From Croceibacterium_A sp044506885 (GTDB lineage: Bacteria > Pseudomonadota > Alphaproteobacteria > Sphingomonadales > Sphingomonadaceae), in contig JBIQKC010000007.1 in the NCBI GenBank assembly GCA_044506885.1, positions 17,813 to 81,812 on the forward strand: a DNA stretch of 64,000 nt, given 5' to 3'. The notes under the pieces were generated by a model. That model ran no database searches, was not told where the DNA came from, and was given only the letters and a program-made list of their open reading frames with translations. The translations under genes and the position numbers were made by a program. Shown piece after piece: positions 23,134-31,449 of the stretch (position 1 is its first letter; every line of letters begins with the position of its first letter).

Positions 23134-24603
23134 TTATCCCGCGCGCGGCAAATGCAGCGTGACCAGCACGCCGCCCAGATCCTCGCTTTCTCCCAGTTCG
23201 ACCGTTCCCCCGTATATCCCGACCACATCGCGCACGATGGCGAGGCCCAGCCCCGTTCCCGGCTTGCCCGTGTCCAGCCGCGCGCCGCGCGCGAACAGCT
23301 TGTGGCGATCGGCTTCGGAAATGCCCGGCCCGTCGTCCTCGATCCACACCGCGCACTTCTTTGCCGCCGGATCGGGATCGACGGTGACGAACACGCTGCC
23401 CCCGCCGTACTTGGCCGCGTTTTCGATCAGGTTTCCGAGGACTTCGTCGAAATCCTGACGTTCAATCGCCACGCGCGCCGCAGGCAAGCCAGCGGTATCG
23501 AAGCGGACGAGCGGATAGAGCCGACTCACCGCGCGGATCACGCCTTCAACCGTTTGCATGACGTCGGTCCGCGCGTGGCCCGCCGCGCGCCTGCCGACCG
23601 CCCTAGCGCGAGCCAGGTGATGATCGACCTGGCGGCGCATGACGGCAGATTCACGCAGGACAGTGGCGTCGAGATCGGGCGAATGCGCGCTCGCCGCGTT
23701 GGTCAGCACCGTCAGCGGAGTCTTGAGCGCGTGCGCCAGGTTGCCGGCATGGGTGCGCGCCTCTTCCGCCTGCTTTTCCGAGTGGGCGAGGAGCGCGTTG
23801 AGTTCGTCCACCATCGGCTGCACCTCCAGCGGCAGCGGATCGGTGACACGATTTGCGCCCGCCGTGCGTATGCGCGCGATGGCCTTGCGCACGCGACGCA
23901 GCGGACTGAGGCCGTACCAGGTCTGGAGCATGACCATCAGGAACAGGCCGAGGCCCAGGATCGCGAAGCTCCAGATCAGGATGGCCTGGATGTCGGCGAG
24001 CTGCTCGTCCAGCTCGGCGCGCGCGGCGGCGACGATGAACTGCCATTCGGTCTCGCTTCCGGGCAGGCTGATCGTGCGCTCCACCACGCGCAGCGGCTCG
24101 TCGGGAAACTGATCGGAATTGTAGTAGTAGGGCTCGTTCCTGGCCGTCTCGCCGCTGGGCTGGAGCGTGCGATCCCACAACGAGCGCGAGACCCACGGCT
24201 CGTACCCCTCGCCGCCGATCTGGTGGTAAAAGCCGCTATTGACCTCAATGAAGCGCTGATCGCCGAGCGGGCGGTTGAAGTAGACTTCACCGCCAGGCCC
24301 GATCTCCGACGACGCGATCATGGCGGTGAGGGTGTAGTTCAACTGTTCGTCGAACTGGCGCGTGACGAGCGATGTCAGCGTGCTGTTGAGCGCGTATCCG
24401 CCCACCAGCAGCAGGATGGAAATCCATCCCGCCGCGATGAACATCATCCGCCGCGCCAGGCTCCCGGTATGAGGCGGCGGCCCCTCCTCGGCCGACGCCG
24501 GTTCGCCACCCGACGGCCGCGCGGAGCGCGACGCGTCCGGCGGGCCGGCGTCACTCTCCGCGAGAGGGATCGTCGGGGTCGTCGAGGCTGTAACCGAGTC
24601 CAC
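23134..24603 (-). CDS. Sensor histidine kinase, PhoQ/QseC-like
   Basis: A 489-aa membrane kinase. An N-terminal disordered stretch precedes two transmembrane helices (about residues 54-70 and 207-226) that flank a periplasmic sensor domain of about 135 residues. HAMP-like sequence follows, then the H-box NLAHALKTPLTVL with His291, and the N, G1 and G2 boxes (NLIENAAKYGG, EDDGPGI, GTGLGLAIV). The listed GTG start overlaps the regulator gene by 53 bp; a later ATG at 24447 would avoid this but begin inside the first helix region. The signal is unknown. Confidence 0.92.
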   Translation of the reverse strand: MDSVTASTTPTIPLAESDAGPPDASRSARPSGGEPASAEEGPPPHTGSLARRMMFIAAGWISILLLVGGYALNSTLTSLVTRQFDEQLNYTLTAMIASSEIGPGGEVYFNRPLGDQRFIEVNSGFYHQIGGEGYEPWVSRSLWDRTLQPSGETARNEPYYYNSDQFPDEPLRVVERTISLPGSETEWQFIVAAARAELDEQLADIQAILIWSFAILGLGLFLMVMLQTWYGLSPLRRVRKAIARIRTAGANRVTDPLPLEVQPMVDELNALLAHSEKQAEEARTHAGNLAHALKTPLTVLTNAASAHSPDLDATVLRESAVMRRQVDHHLARARAVGRRAAGHARTDVMQTVEGVIRAVSRLYPLVRFDTAGLPAARVAIERQDFDEVLGNLIENAAKYGGGSVFVTVDPDPAAKKCAVWIEDDGPGISEADRHKLFARGARLDTGKPGTGLGLAIVRDVVGIYGGTVELGESEDLGGVLVTLHLPRAG

Positions 24604-25231
24604 GGATCGTCGTTATGACATTGGCGCCGAGCTTTTTGCGGATGCGCGTGACGAAGACCTCGATCGTATTCGAATCGCGGTCGAAATCCTGATCGTAGAT
24701 GTGCTCGATCAGTTCGGTGCGGCTGACCACCTTGCCCTTGTGGTGCATCAGGTAGCTGAGCAGCTTGTATTCCTGCGCGGTGAGCTTGACCGGCTCTCCG
24801 GCCAGCGTGACCCGGCCCGAGCGTGTATCGAGGCGGACGTTACCGGCGATCAGTTCCGAGCTGGCGTTGCCCGAGGCGCGGCGGATCAGCGCGCGCAGGC
24901 GGGCGATCAGTTCTTCGGTCTGGAACGGCTTGGCGAGATAGTCGTCCGCTCCGGCGTCCAGCCCGGCGACCTTGTCCGACCAGCTGTCGCGCGCGGTCAG
25001 CACCAGCACCGGGAACATCCGGCCTTCCTTGCGCCACATGCCGAGGACCGTCAGCCCGTCGATCTCCGGCAGACCGAGATCGAGGATTACCGCATCGTAA
25101 TCTTCGGTCGAGCCGAGGAAATGCCCGTCCTCGCCATCGGTCGACAGATCGACCGCATAGCCGGTCTGCTCCAGCGTCGACTTGAGCTGCTGGCCGAGAG
25201 TGGGCTCGTCCTCGACGATCAGGATGCGCAT
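24551..25231 (-). CDS. OmpR/PhoB family response regulator
   Basis: A 226-aa regulator. The receiver domain (residues 1-115) has the acidic pocket VEDE, phosphoacceptor Asp51 and switch Lys101. The C-terminal winged helix contains KLTAQEYKLLSYLMHHKG and SNTIEVFVTRIRKKLG, typical of OmpR family DNA binding. It is encoded between a PepSY protein and its kinase, and resembles PhoP-like systems that sense divalent cations or envelope stress, an inference from family only. Confidence 0.95.
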   Translation of the reverse strand: MRILIVEDEPTLGQQLKSTLEQTGYAVDLSTDGEDGHFLGSTEDYDAVILDLGLPEIDGLTVLGMWRKEGRMFPVLVLTARDSWSDKVAGLDAGADDYLAKPFQTEELIARLRALIRRASGNASSELIAGNVRLDTRSGRVTLAGEPVKLTAQEYKLLSYLMHHKGKVVSRTELIEHIYDQDFDRDSNTIEVFVTRIRKKLGANVITTIRGLGYSLDDPDDPSRGE

Positions 25232-25312
25232 CCGGGGTCCCCTGCTGTCACGCGGCCCACGATGTGGGGCTTTGCGGCAAACGCGTCAACGGTGCGGCCA
25301 CTCCTGGCCGAA

Positions 25313-25636
25313 CTACTTCGAGATTCGCAGCACGCGCCCGGTGCGCGCGTCCACGTCCACCCAGGTGACCTTGCCTTCCTTGATGAACTTGAAGCGATAG
25401 GCGCTGGCCCCGGAATCGTATTCGAAACCGAGGTAGTCGTTGCCGCGCATCTGCGGGACGATTCGGCGCTCGATTTCGCGCGGGGCCATCTCGCGCCCGG
25501 CGCGCAATTGCTGGCGAGCGGTCGCCTGATCGCCACGAGCGGCTTTCTCCCGGTCGTCACGCTGCGCGGCGGCCGGCGTGGCGAACCCTCCGGCAACCAG
25601 CGCGGCGGCGACAAGCGAGGCGAGGAGCGTACGCAT
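25313..25636 (-). CDS. Exported PepSY domain protein
   Basis: A 107-aa protein with a signal peptide (residues 1-24). After a charged linker, residues 50-107 form one PepSY domain (REIERRIVPQMRGNDYLGFEYD, then VTWVDVDARTGRVLRISK). PepSY proteins are often encoded beside PhoPQ-like systems and are thought to modulate proteases or sensors. It is first in the group, 81 bp upstream of the response regulator. Confidence 0.9.
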   Translation of the reverse strand: MRTLLASLVAAALVAGGFATPAAAQRDDREKAARGDQATARQQLRAGREMAPREIERRIVPQMRGNDYLGFEYDSGASAYRFKFIKEGKVTWVDVDARTGRVLRISK

Positions 25637-25713
25637 TTCGCCTGCCTGCCTAGATGCAAGCCATTGAACAAGGTGTGAATGCTGGCGCCCGGCACTATTC
25701 AGCCGAGGTGTGG

Positions 25714-26424
25714 CTAGCGGGTCATCTCGTACTTGACCGTGATCGTGACGCCCGCTTCGACCAGACCCGGCTGAACCGGCGTCGCCGCGTCGGCCGCTTC
25801 GGCGCGCGCCATTTGCAGCATCGGCATCGGCGGCCGCACGGCGACCGTCTCGTTGATCTCCAGCAGCCGGACATCGGCGTATCCGGCCATCCGGGCGTAT
25901 TCGCGCGCCCGCTCGTTGGCGGTTTCAAACGCCGCGCCCCGCGCCTGCGCGCGCGCAGCGGTATCGTCGTCGATCGACCAGTCGGGACCGGAAAGGTCGG
26001 TCGCCCCCGCTTCCACCAGCGCATCGAGCACTTCGCCGGTGCGCTGAATGTCGCGGAGCTTCACGCTGACGCGGTTCGACGCCTGATAGCCGCGGAACAC
26101 CTGCCGGCGGCTCGCCTGGTCGTAATCGTACTGCGCGCCGAGATTGATTCCCGTGGTCTGGATGTCGCGTTCCGCCACGCCCAGCGCCTTTATCCGGGCG
26201 ACCACCGCGCTCATCGCGGCAGCGTTGGCGCGCATCGCTTCCACCGCCGTTTGCGCCTGCGTGGTCACACCCGCGCCAACGGTGGCGACGTCCGGTTCGG
26301 CCTCGACGCTTTCGGTGACTGAGAGTTCGACGACGGGACCGGTCGCGGCAATCTGGATTTCCGCCGCCGTCGCGGGAACGGAGAGCGCGCCGATGGCGAC
26401 GAGCGGAAGTGCGTAACGGTTCAT
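25714..26424 (-). CDS. SIMPL domain (DUF541) exported protein
   Basis: A 236-aa protein, start at the ATG at 26424 with a signal peptide (residues 1-21). The SIMPL/DUF541 fold shows VTESVEAEPDVATVGAGVTTQ, GVAERDIQTTGINLGAQYDYD and a late Arg-Ala-rich helix. E. coli YggE is the best-known relative and is linked to oxidative-stress tolerance, though mechanism is unknown. It stands alone, divergent from the ABC-F gene. Confidence 0.9.
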   Translation of the reverse strand: MNRYALPLVAIGALSVPATAAEIQIAATGPVVELSVTESVEAEPDVATVGAGVTTQAQTAVEAMRANAAAMSAVVARIKALGVAERDIQTTGINLGAQYDYDQASRRQVFRGYQASNRVSVKLRDIQRTGEVLDALVEAGATDLSGPDWSIDDDTAARAQARGAAFETANERAREYARMAGYADVRLLEINETVAVRPPMPMLQMARAEAADAATPVQPGLVEAGVTITVKYEMTR

Positions 26425-26533
26425 GTCAAATCTCCACAACAATTGTTCGCGGGCTGCCTTCGCGGCCATTACGCACGGCTGAACCAGGCGGTTCCTTGCG
26501 GGCAAGGTTGCGAGCGGCTAGGCGGCGCGGCCT

Positions 26534-28402
26534 ATGGCGGACGCTCCGATCCTTTCCTGGGAAGGCCTCGGCCTGCAACAAGGCGGGCGCTGGCTGTTCC
26601 GCGAACTCGACCTGCACATCGGCCCGCGCGACCGGCTGGCGCTGATTGGGCGCAACGGCGTGGGCAAGACCACGCTGTTCAGGCTGATCGCGGACTTGAT
26701 CGAAGCGGATACCGGCAAGCGCTCGATCCAGCCCGGCACGCGCGTAGTGCTGCTCGAACAGGAGCCCTCGTTCGCCGGCTGCGAGACGCTGATGGACTTC
26801 GCCTTGCGCGGGGACACCAATGAGGGCGGAGCGCCGCAGCGGCACGAAGTCGAAGCGATCGCGGGCCAGCTCGGCATCGACATGGGCCGTTCGGCCGCCA
26901 CCGCCAGCGGCGGCGAACGGCGCCGCGCGGGCATCGCCCGAGCGCTGGCGATGGAGCCCGACCTGCTGCTGATGGACGAACCGACCAACCACCTCGACCT
27001 TGCCGCCATCGACTGGCTGGAAGGCTGGCTGGGCCGCTACAAGGGCGCGTTCATCGCGATCAGCCACGACCGCACGTTCCTGAAGCGGCTCACACGAGCG
27101 ACGCTGTGGCTCGACCGGGGGGCGCTGCGGCGCAAGGAAGTTGGCTTCGGCGGCTACGAGGCATGGGAAGAACAGGTCTATGCCGAAGAAGCGCGCGCGG
27201 CGGAAAAGCTCGATGCGAAGCTGAAGCTGGAAGCGCACTGGCTGGAACGCGGCGTGACCGCGCGGCGCAAGCGCAATCAGGGCCGCCTCGAAGCGCTGCA
27301 CCGGATGCGGGCGCAGCGCGCCGCGATGATCGGCAAGGCGGGCACGTCGAAGCTGGCGCTGGCGAGCGACGACGAAGTGCGGACCAAGTCGGTGATCGTG
27401 GCCGAGGAGGTCACGAAACGCTTCCCCGGATCGGGGTCCGGGGCAGGCGGCGAGCGGACCATAATCCGCAATTTCAGCCTGCGCATCCAGCGCGGCGACC
27501 GGATCGGCGTGGTCGGGGCCAACGGCGCGGGCAAGACCACGCTGCTCAAGCTGCTGACCGGCGAACTGGCGCCCGACGAAGGCGCGGTGACTCTGGCGAA
27601 GACGCTGAGCGGCGTGATGATCGACCAGCAGCGCAGCCTGCTCGCCCCCGACAAGAAGGTGCGCGACATCCTTGCCGAGGGAGGTGACTGGCTCGACGTG
27701 CGCGGAGTGCGCAAACACGTGCAGGCCTACCTCAAGGACTTCCTGTTCGACCCCTCGCTGGTCGATGCGCCGATCGCCTCGCTCTCCGGCGGGGAGCGCA
27801 GCCGGTTGCTGCTGGCGCGCGAATTCGCCCGCAAGTCGAACCTGCTGGTGCTCGACGAGCCAACCAACGATCTCGATCTCGAAACGCTCGACCTGCTCCA
27901 GGAAGTCATCGCCGACTATGACGGCACCGTGCTGATCGTCAGCCATGACCGCGATTTCCTCGACCGCACGGTCACGATCACGCTCGGGCTCGATGGCAGC
28001 GGCACGGTGGACATCGTCGCCGGCGGCTACGACGACTGGGAAGCGAAGCGGCGGAAGGTTCCGACAACGCACAAGCGCAAGCCTCCCCTCCCGCCTGCGG
28101 GAGGGGTCGGGGGTGGGCCCGGATCGGACTCGCCCACCCCCCAGCCCTCTCCCGCAAGCGGGAGGGGGAGCAAGGTAAAGCTCACCTACAAGGACCAGCG
28201 CGATTACGATCTGCTGCCGGCGCGGATCGAGGAACTCGACACCGCCATCGCGGATCGCGAACGGCTGCTCGCCGACCCCGATCTCTACCGCCGCGATCCG
28301 GCGCGCTTCGATCAGGTGATGCGGGAACTGGAAGCCTTACGCCGCGAGAAGGACACGGCCGAGGAACGCTGGCTCGCGCTCGCCGAACTGGTCGAGGGCT
28401 GA
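26534..28402 (+). CDS. Uup-like ABC-F family ATPase with a repeat-encoded linker
   Basis: A 622-aa soluble ABC-F protein. The first ATPase has Walker A GRNGVGKTT, signature ASGGERRR and Walker B LLLMDEPTNHLDL; the second has GANGAGKTT, LSGGERSR and LVLDEPTNDLDL. A C-terminal coiled coil (about residues 550-620) is typical of Uup, which acts on ribosomes or DNA transposition intermediates. The linker before the coiled coil (about residues 517-546, Pro/Gly/Ser-rich) is encoded by an in-frame block of REP-type hairpins at 28085-28168. The reading frame survives, so the protein is probably functional. Confidence 0.93.
   Translation: MADAPILSWEGLGLQQGGRWLFRELDLHIGPRDRLALIGRNGVGKTTLFRLIADLIEADTGKRSIQPGTRVVLLEQEPSFAGCETLMDFALRGDTNEGGAPQRHEVEAIAGQLGIDMGRSAATASGGERRRAGIARALAMEPDLLLMDEPTNHLDLAAIDWLEGWLGRYKGAFIAISHDRTFLKRLTRATLWLDRGALRRKEVGFGGYEAWEEQVYAEEARAAEKLDAKLKLEAHWLERGVTARRKRNQGRLEALHRMRAQRAAMIGKAGTSKLALASDDEVRTKSVIVAEEVTKRFPGSGSGAGGERTIIRNFSLRIQRGDRIGVVGANGAGKTTLLKLLTGELAPDEGAVTLAKTLSGVMIDQQRSLLAPDKKVRDILAEGGDWLDVRGVRKHVQAYLKDFLFDPSLVDAPIASLSGGERSRLLLAREFARKSNLLVLDEPTNDLDLETLDLLQEVIADYDGTVLIVSHDRDFLDRTVTITLGLDGSGTVDIVAGGYDDWEAKRRKVPTTHKRKPPLPPAGGVGGGPGSDSPTPQPSPASGRGSKVKLTYKDQRDYDLLPARIEELDTAIADRERLLADPDLYRRDPARFDQVMRELEALRREKDTAEERWLALAELVEG
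28085..28168. repeat. REP-type palindrome cluster inserted in frame in the ABC-F gene
   Basis: Three hairpins in 84 bp: CCCCTCCCGC/GCGGGAGGGG (28085-28106, perfect 10-bp arms, 2-nt loop), GGGGGTGGGC/GCCCACCCCC (28109-28141), and CTCCCGC/GCGGGAG (28149-28164, AA loop). The first and third share the CTCCCGC/GCGGGAG core in a mirrored layout, the usual form of an intergenic repeat unit. The block replaces protein linker without breaking frame. Confidence 0.85.
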
Positions 28403-28406
28403 GCGG

Positions 28407-29381
28407 TCAGGCGGCGGCGGTAGCGCCCACGCGCCGCTGCGCCCGCGTCAGCCGGCCCATGATCTTCAGATCGCTGTCCGAAAGCTGGAGCGCGGCGTCG
28501 GCCCACAGATCGACGATCCGCTTGAGTTCGCTGAGGCCGATGGGATGCGTCAGCTTCATCGCCCGCCGGGCGTTGACGAGTCCGGGGTGGCGGCGTTCCG
28601 ACTTGCGGATGAAGTCCTCGCACGCGGCCATGCCCTCGCCATTCTCGGCCAGGTGGTGGACGATGCCGAGATCGTACATCTCCTGCGCCGTATAGGTGTG
28701 GTTGGAAACGATCAGCCGATCCGCCATCGCGCTCCCCAGCTTGCGCGAAAGCAGCGCATGCGCGCCCATGCCGGGGAACAGGCCGAACAGGATCTCCGGC
28801 AGGCCGAAGGTCGCATCGCGTTCGGCGACGATGTAGTCGAACGACAGCAGCGCCTCGAACCCGCCGCCGAGCGCCGCCCCCTGCACCAGTCCCACGGTCA
28901 GCATGGGCAGATCGAGCGAGTGCATGTTGCGATGAAGGATGCTCACGCAGCGATAGCCGTAGCGCGTCAGCCCGGCCCGGTCGTGCGAGCGGATGAGGCG
29001 CTCGAACAGCTCCAGATCGCCGCCGAAGCAGAACACGCCCGGCGTTCGGCTGCCGAGCACGAGGTAACGCAGCGGGGCCTGCCCCGAACCGAAGCTCTCC
29101 ACGATCAGGCGCTGCCAGTCCTCGAAATCGTGGAGCATGGTCGGCGTGAAGCTGGGACGGCCCGAGGGGCGCATGAAGGTCCACAGCGTCGCTTCCGCGG
29201 CGCGGTATTCGACTTCCAGATCGCCGAGATCGAACAGGCCGGGATGAATTTCCACGCTTCGCGGTTCGACGACGAGATGTTCGTCACCGCTTCCGAAACC
29301 GATAGCGCCGGAGCCGATGGGCACGGCCTCTTCCTCGGCTTCCAGCGCCGGCTGTTCGAGATGGCCGGAGGGCCGGTCCAT
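28407..29381 (-). CDS. RpfF-like crotonase, putative DSF-family signal synthase
   Basis: A 324-aa crotonase-fold protein, start at the ATG at 29381 with GAGG 5 bp upstream (a GTG two codons earlier is possible). RpfF makes cis-2-unsaturated fatty-acid signals through acyl-ACP dehydration and thioester cleavage, using two glutamates 20 residues apart. Here the same pair is seen in GGGFEALLSFD and FGLPEILFGLFPGMGA, 20 residues apart (Glu176 and Glu196 from this start). LVQGAALGG, FCFGGDLELFERLIR and a C-terminal helical DLWADAALQLSDSDLKIM stretch also match the RpfF pattern. No rpfC/rpfG pair is adjacent. A plain enoyl-CoA hydratase is the alternative. Confidence 0.78.
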   Translation of the reverse strand: MDRPSGHLEQPALEAEEEAVPIGSGAIGFGSGDEHLVVEPRSVEIHPGLFDLGDLEVEYRAAEATLWTFMRPSGRPSFTPTMLHDFEDWQRLIVESFGSGQAPLRYLVLGSRTPGVFCFGGDLELFERLIRSHDRAGLTRYGYRCVSILHRNMHSLDLPMLTVGLVQGAALGGGFEALLSFDYIVAERDATFGLPEILFGLFPGMGAHALLSRKLGSAMADRLIVSNHTYTAQEMYDLGIVHHLAENGEGMAACEDFIRKSERRHPGLVNARRAMKLTHPIGLSELKRIVDLWADAALQLSDSDLKIMGRLTRAQRRVGATAAA

Positions 29382-29438
29382 AGTCACCTCGCGCGCAACC
29401 CCTTGACCGCGCGGCGTTTCATGCCGGTGGTCAGGGCG

Positions 29439-29466
29439 ATGCTAACACGCGCTGACTCGTTGGCAA
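29439..29466 (-). promoter_or_regulatory. Candidate promoter of the rpfF-like gene
   Basis: On the minus strand TTGCCA (29466-29461) and TAGCAT (29444-29439) are separated by 16 bp and lie about 58 bp upstream of the ATG. The sequence just upstream (about 29467-29490) is the most AT-rich of the 161-bp gap, which otherwise holds nothing recognised. Confidence 0.33.
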
Positions 29467-29542
29467 TGCAATATTTACCACAATTGTTAACGTTCGCCGT
29501 CGCTGTTTCCCGAACGGCACAATGAACCAAGGCGAATTCCTG

Positions 29543-31438
29543 CTAACTTAGCCCCAATTTCGCGAGCGAGCGGTTCAACATCAGCAATTGCCACAGCACC
29601 CGCGAATGATCGACGCGGCCCGCGATATGCGCTTTGGCCATTTCGCCCACGCGGCGGGAATCGAACCATCCGGTCCGGGCCAGCGGCGCGCTCGACGCGA
29701 TTGCCCGCGCCTCCCCCGCGAGCGGACCGCGCAGCCAATGCGCAATCGGGGTGACGAAGCCCTGCTTTGCGCGAAAGAGGATGTCATCGGGCAGATAGCG
29801 GCGCATCGCGCTCTTCAGCAGCCATTTGCCCTGTCCCCGGCGGATGCGGAGCCGTTCGGGCAGCGCGGCGGCGAATTCGACGAGCCGATGGTCGAGCAGC
29901 GGTTCGCGCGCTTCGAGGCTCACCGCCATGCTGGTGCGGTCGACCTTGGTCAGGATGTCGCCGGGAAGCCAGAACGTAAGGTCCGCATATTGCGCGCGAT
30001 CGAGGCCGGAGCGCGCGGGCGCGGCGCGCATCCGCTCGATCAGCGGCTGTTCGGCGCGGTAGTCGCCGATCTCGCGCAGCAAGGCGGGCGAATAGAGCGC
30101 GCCGCGCAGTTCGGGCGGAGCCACGCAGAGCCCCCGCGCGTAGCCCTCCGCCCCGTCGGCCGCGAGCGCAAGCAAGGTCGCCTTCGCACGCAGGGGGCGC
30201 GGCGCCCAGTCGGCCTTGGGCCAGACCTGCCCCAGCCGCCCGAACACCGGCTGGCGAACGGCGGCGGGCAGCGCCGCGCGCACCGCCTCCTCGCGCGCAT
30301 GGAACATCTGGCGGCGATAGCCGGCGAATGCCTCGTCCGCCCCGTCGCCGGATAGCGCCACGGTCACCGTCTCGCGCGCGAGTTGGCATACCCGCCAGGT
30401 CGGCAGGGCCGAGGCGTCGGCGAAAGGTTCGTCGAACATCGCCGCCAGCGCGTCGATCTCGCCGAACTCATCCGCGCCCACTTGCCGCGTCCGGTGGTCG
30501 GCCCCGAACAGTTCGGCGACCTTCGCCGCGTGCGCCGTTTCGTCGAGCGCGGATACATCGAAGCCGATCGCGCAGGTCCGCACCGGCTCGCGGCTCGCTT
30601 CCGCCATCAGCGCGACGACCGTGGAGGAATCGACGCCGCCGGAAAGGAACGCGCCGAGCGGCACGTCGGCCACCATCCGGCTGGTGACCGCTTCGCGCAG
30701 GTGATGGAGCAGCTCGGCTTCGAGGTCGCGCGCAGATCCGCGGCGGCGCTCGGCGAAGGAGATGTCCCACCACCGCTGCGGCGCCGCAGGCGGCGCGTCG
30801 TGACGCAGCAGGCGATAATGCGCGGCGGGCAGCTTCTCGACGCCTTTCAGGATCGAGCGATGATCGGGCACGTAGCCCCACGCAAGATAATCCTCCACCG
30901 CCAGCGGATCGGCCTCGCGGCGCAGCAGCGGATGCGCCAGCAGTCCCTTGAGCTCAGACGCGAAGGCCAGGCTGCCGTCGGACAAGTGCGCCATGAACAG
31001 CGGCTTCACCCCGAAGCGGTCGCGGGCGAGCAACAGGGTGCGGTCCTTGCCGTCGTAGAGCGCGAAGGCGAACATGCCGTTCAGGCGGCGCAGAAGGTCG
31101 ATCCCCCAGTGCTGCCATGCCGCCAGGATAACTTCGGTATCGCCCTGCGTGCGGAACCTCGCCCCCAACGCTTCCAGTTCCCGGCGCAGCTCGCGGTAAT
31201 TGTAGATCTCGCCGTTGAACACGATCACCGCGCGCCCGTCGGCCGAATGCATCGGCTGGGGCGACCCCGCCACGTCGATGATCGACAGCCGCCGGTGGCC
31301 CAGCCCGACGCCGGGCCCAGTCCATACGCCCGCCCCGTCGGGCCCGCGATGCGCGAGCGCATCGGCCATCGTTTCGACCCGCGCCGGATTGACCGGCTTG
31401 ATCGTGCCGCAGTGGAAGATGCCGGCTATCCCGCACAT
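29543..31438 (-). CDS. XrtA/PEP-CTERM-associated asparagine synthase-like amidotransferase
   Basis: A 631-aa protein whose start at 31438 gives MCGIAGIF, exposing the catalytic Cys2 of the class II glutamine amidotransferase domain (residues 2-200; RGPDGAGVW, FNGEIYNYREL). The C-terminal synthetase domain has the PP-loop LSGGVDSS and SGDGADEAFAGY. Members of the exosortase-A-associated family (TIGR03108) are thought to amidate sugar or peptide groups of the exopolysaccharide rather than make free asparagine. It is the last gene of the long minus-strand XrtA operon, 11 bp after xrtA. Confidence 0.92.
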   Translation of the reverse strand: MCGIAGIFHCGTIKPVNPARVETMADALAHRGPDGAGVWTGPGVGLGHRRLSIIDVAGSPQPMHSADGRAVIVFNGEIYNYRELRRELEALGARFRTQGDTEVILAAWQHWGIDLLRRLNGMFAFALYDGKDRTLLLARDRFGVKPLFMAHLSDGSLAFASELKGLLAHPLLRREADPLAVEDYLAWGYVPDHRSILKGVEKLPAAHYRLLRHDAPPAAPQRWWDISFAERRRGSARDLEAELLHHLREAVTSRMVADVPLGAFLSGGVDSSTVVALMAEASREPVRTCAIGFDVSALDETAHAAKVAELFGADHRTRQVGADEFGEIDALAAMFDEPFADASALPTWRVCQLARETVTVALSGDGADEAFAGYRRQMFHAREEAVRAALPAAVRQPVFGRLGQVWPKADWAPRPLRAKATLLALAADGAEGYARGLCVAPPELRGALYSPALLREIGDYRAEQPLIERMRAAPARSGLDRAQYADLTFWLPGDILTKVDRTSMAVSLEAREPLLDHRLVEFAAALPERLRIRRGQGKWLLKSAMRRYLPDDILFRAKQGFVTPIAHWLRGPLAGEARAIASSAPLARTGWFDSRRVGEMAKAHIAGRVDHSRVLWQLLMLNRSLAKLGLS

Positions 31439-31449
31439 GGGATGCGCCG

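Noticed and set aside
28085..28168. GC-rich hairpins read as a transcription terminator
   Set aside because: They lie inside an open frame that continues into a conserved coiled-coil domain, with no T-run after them.
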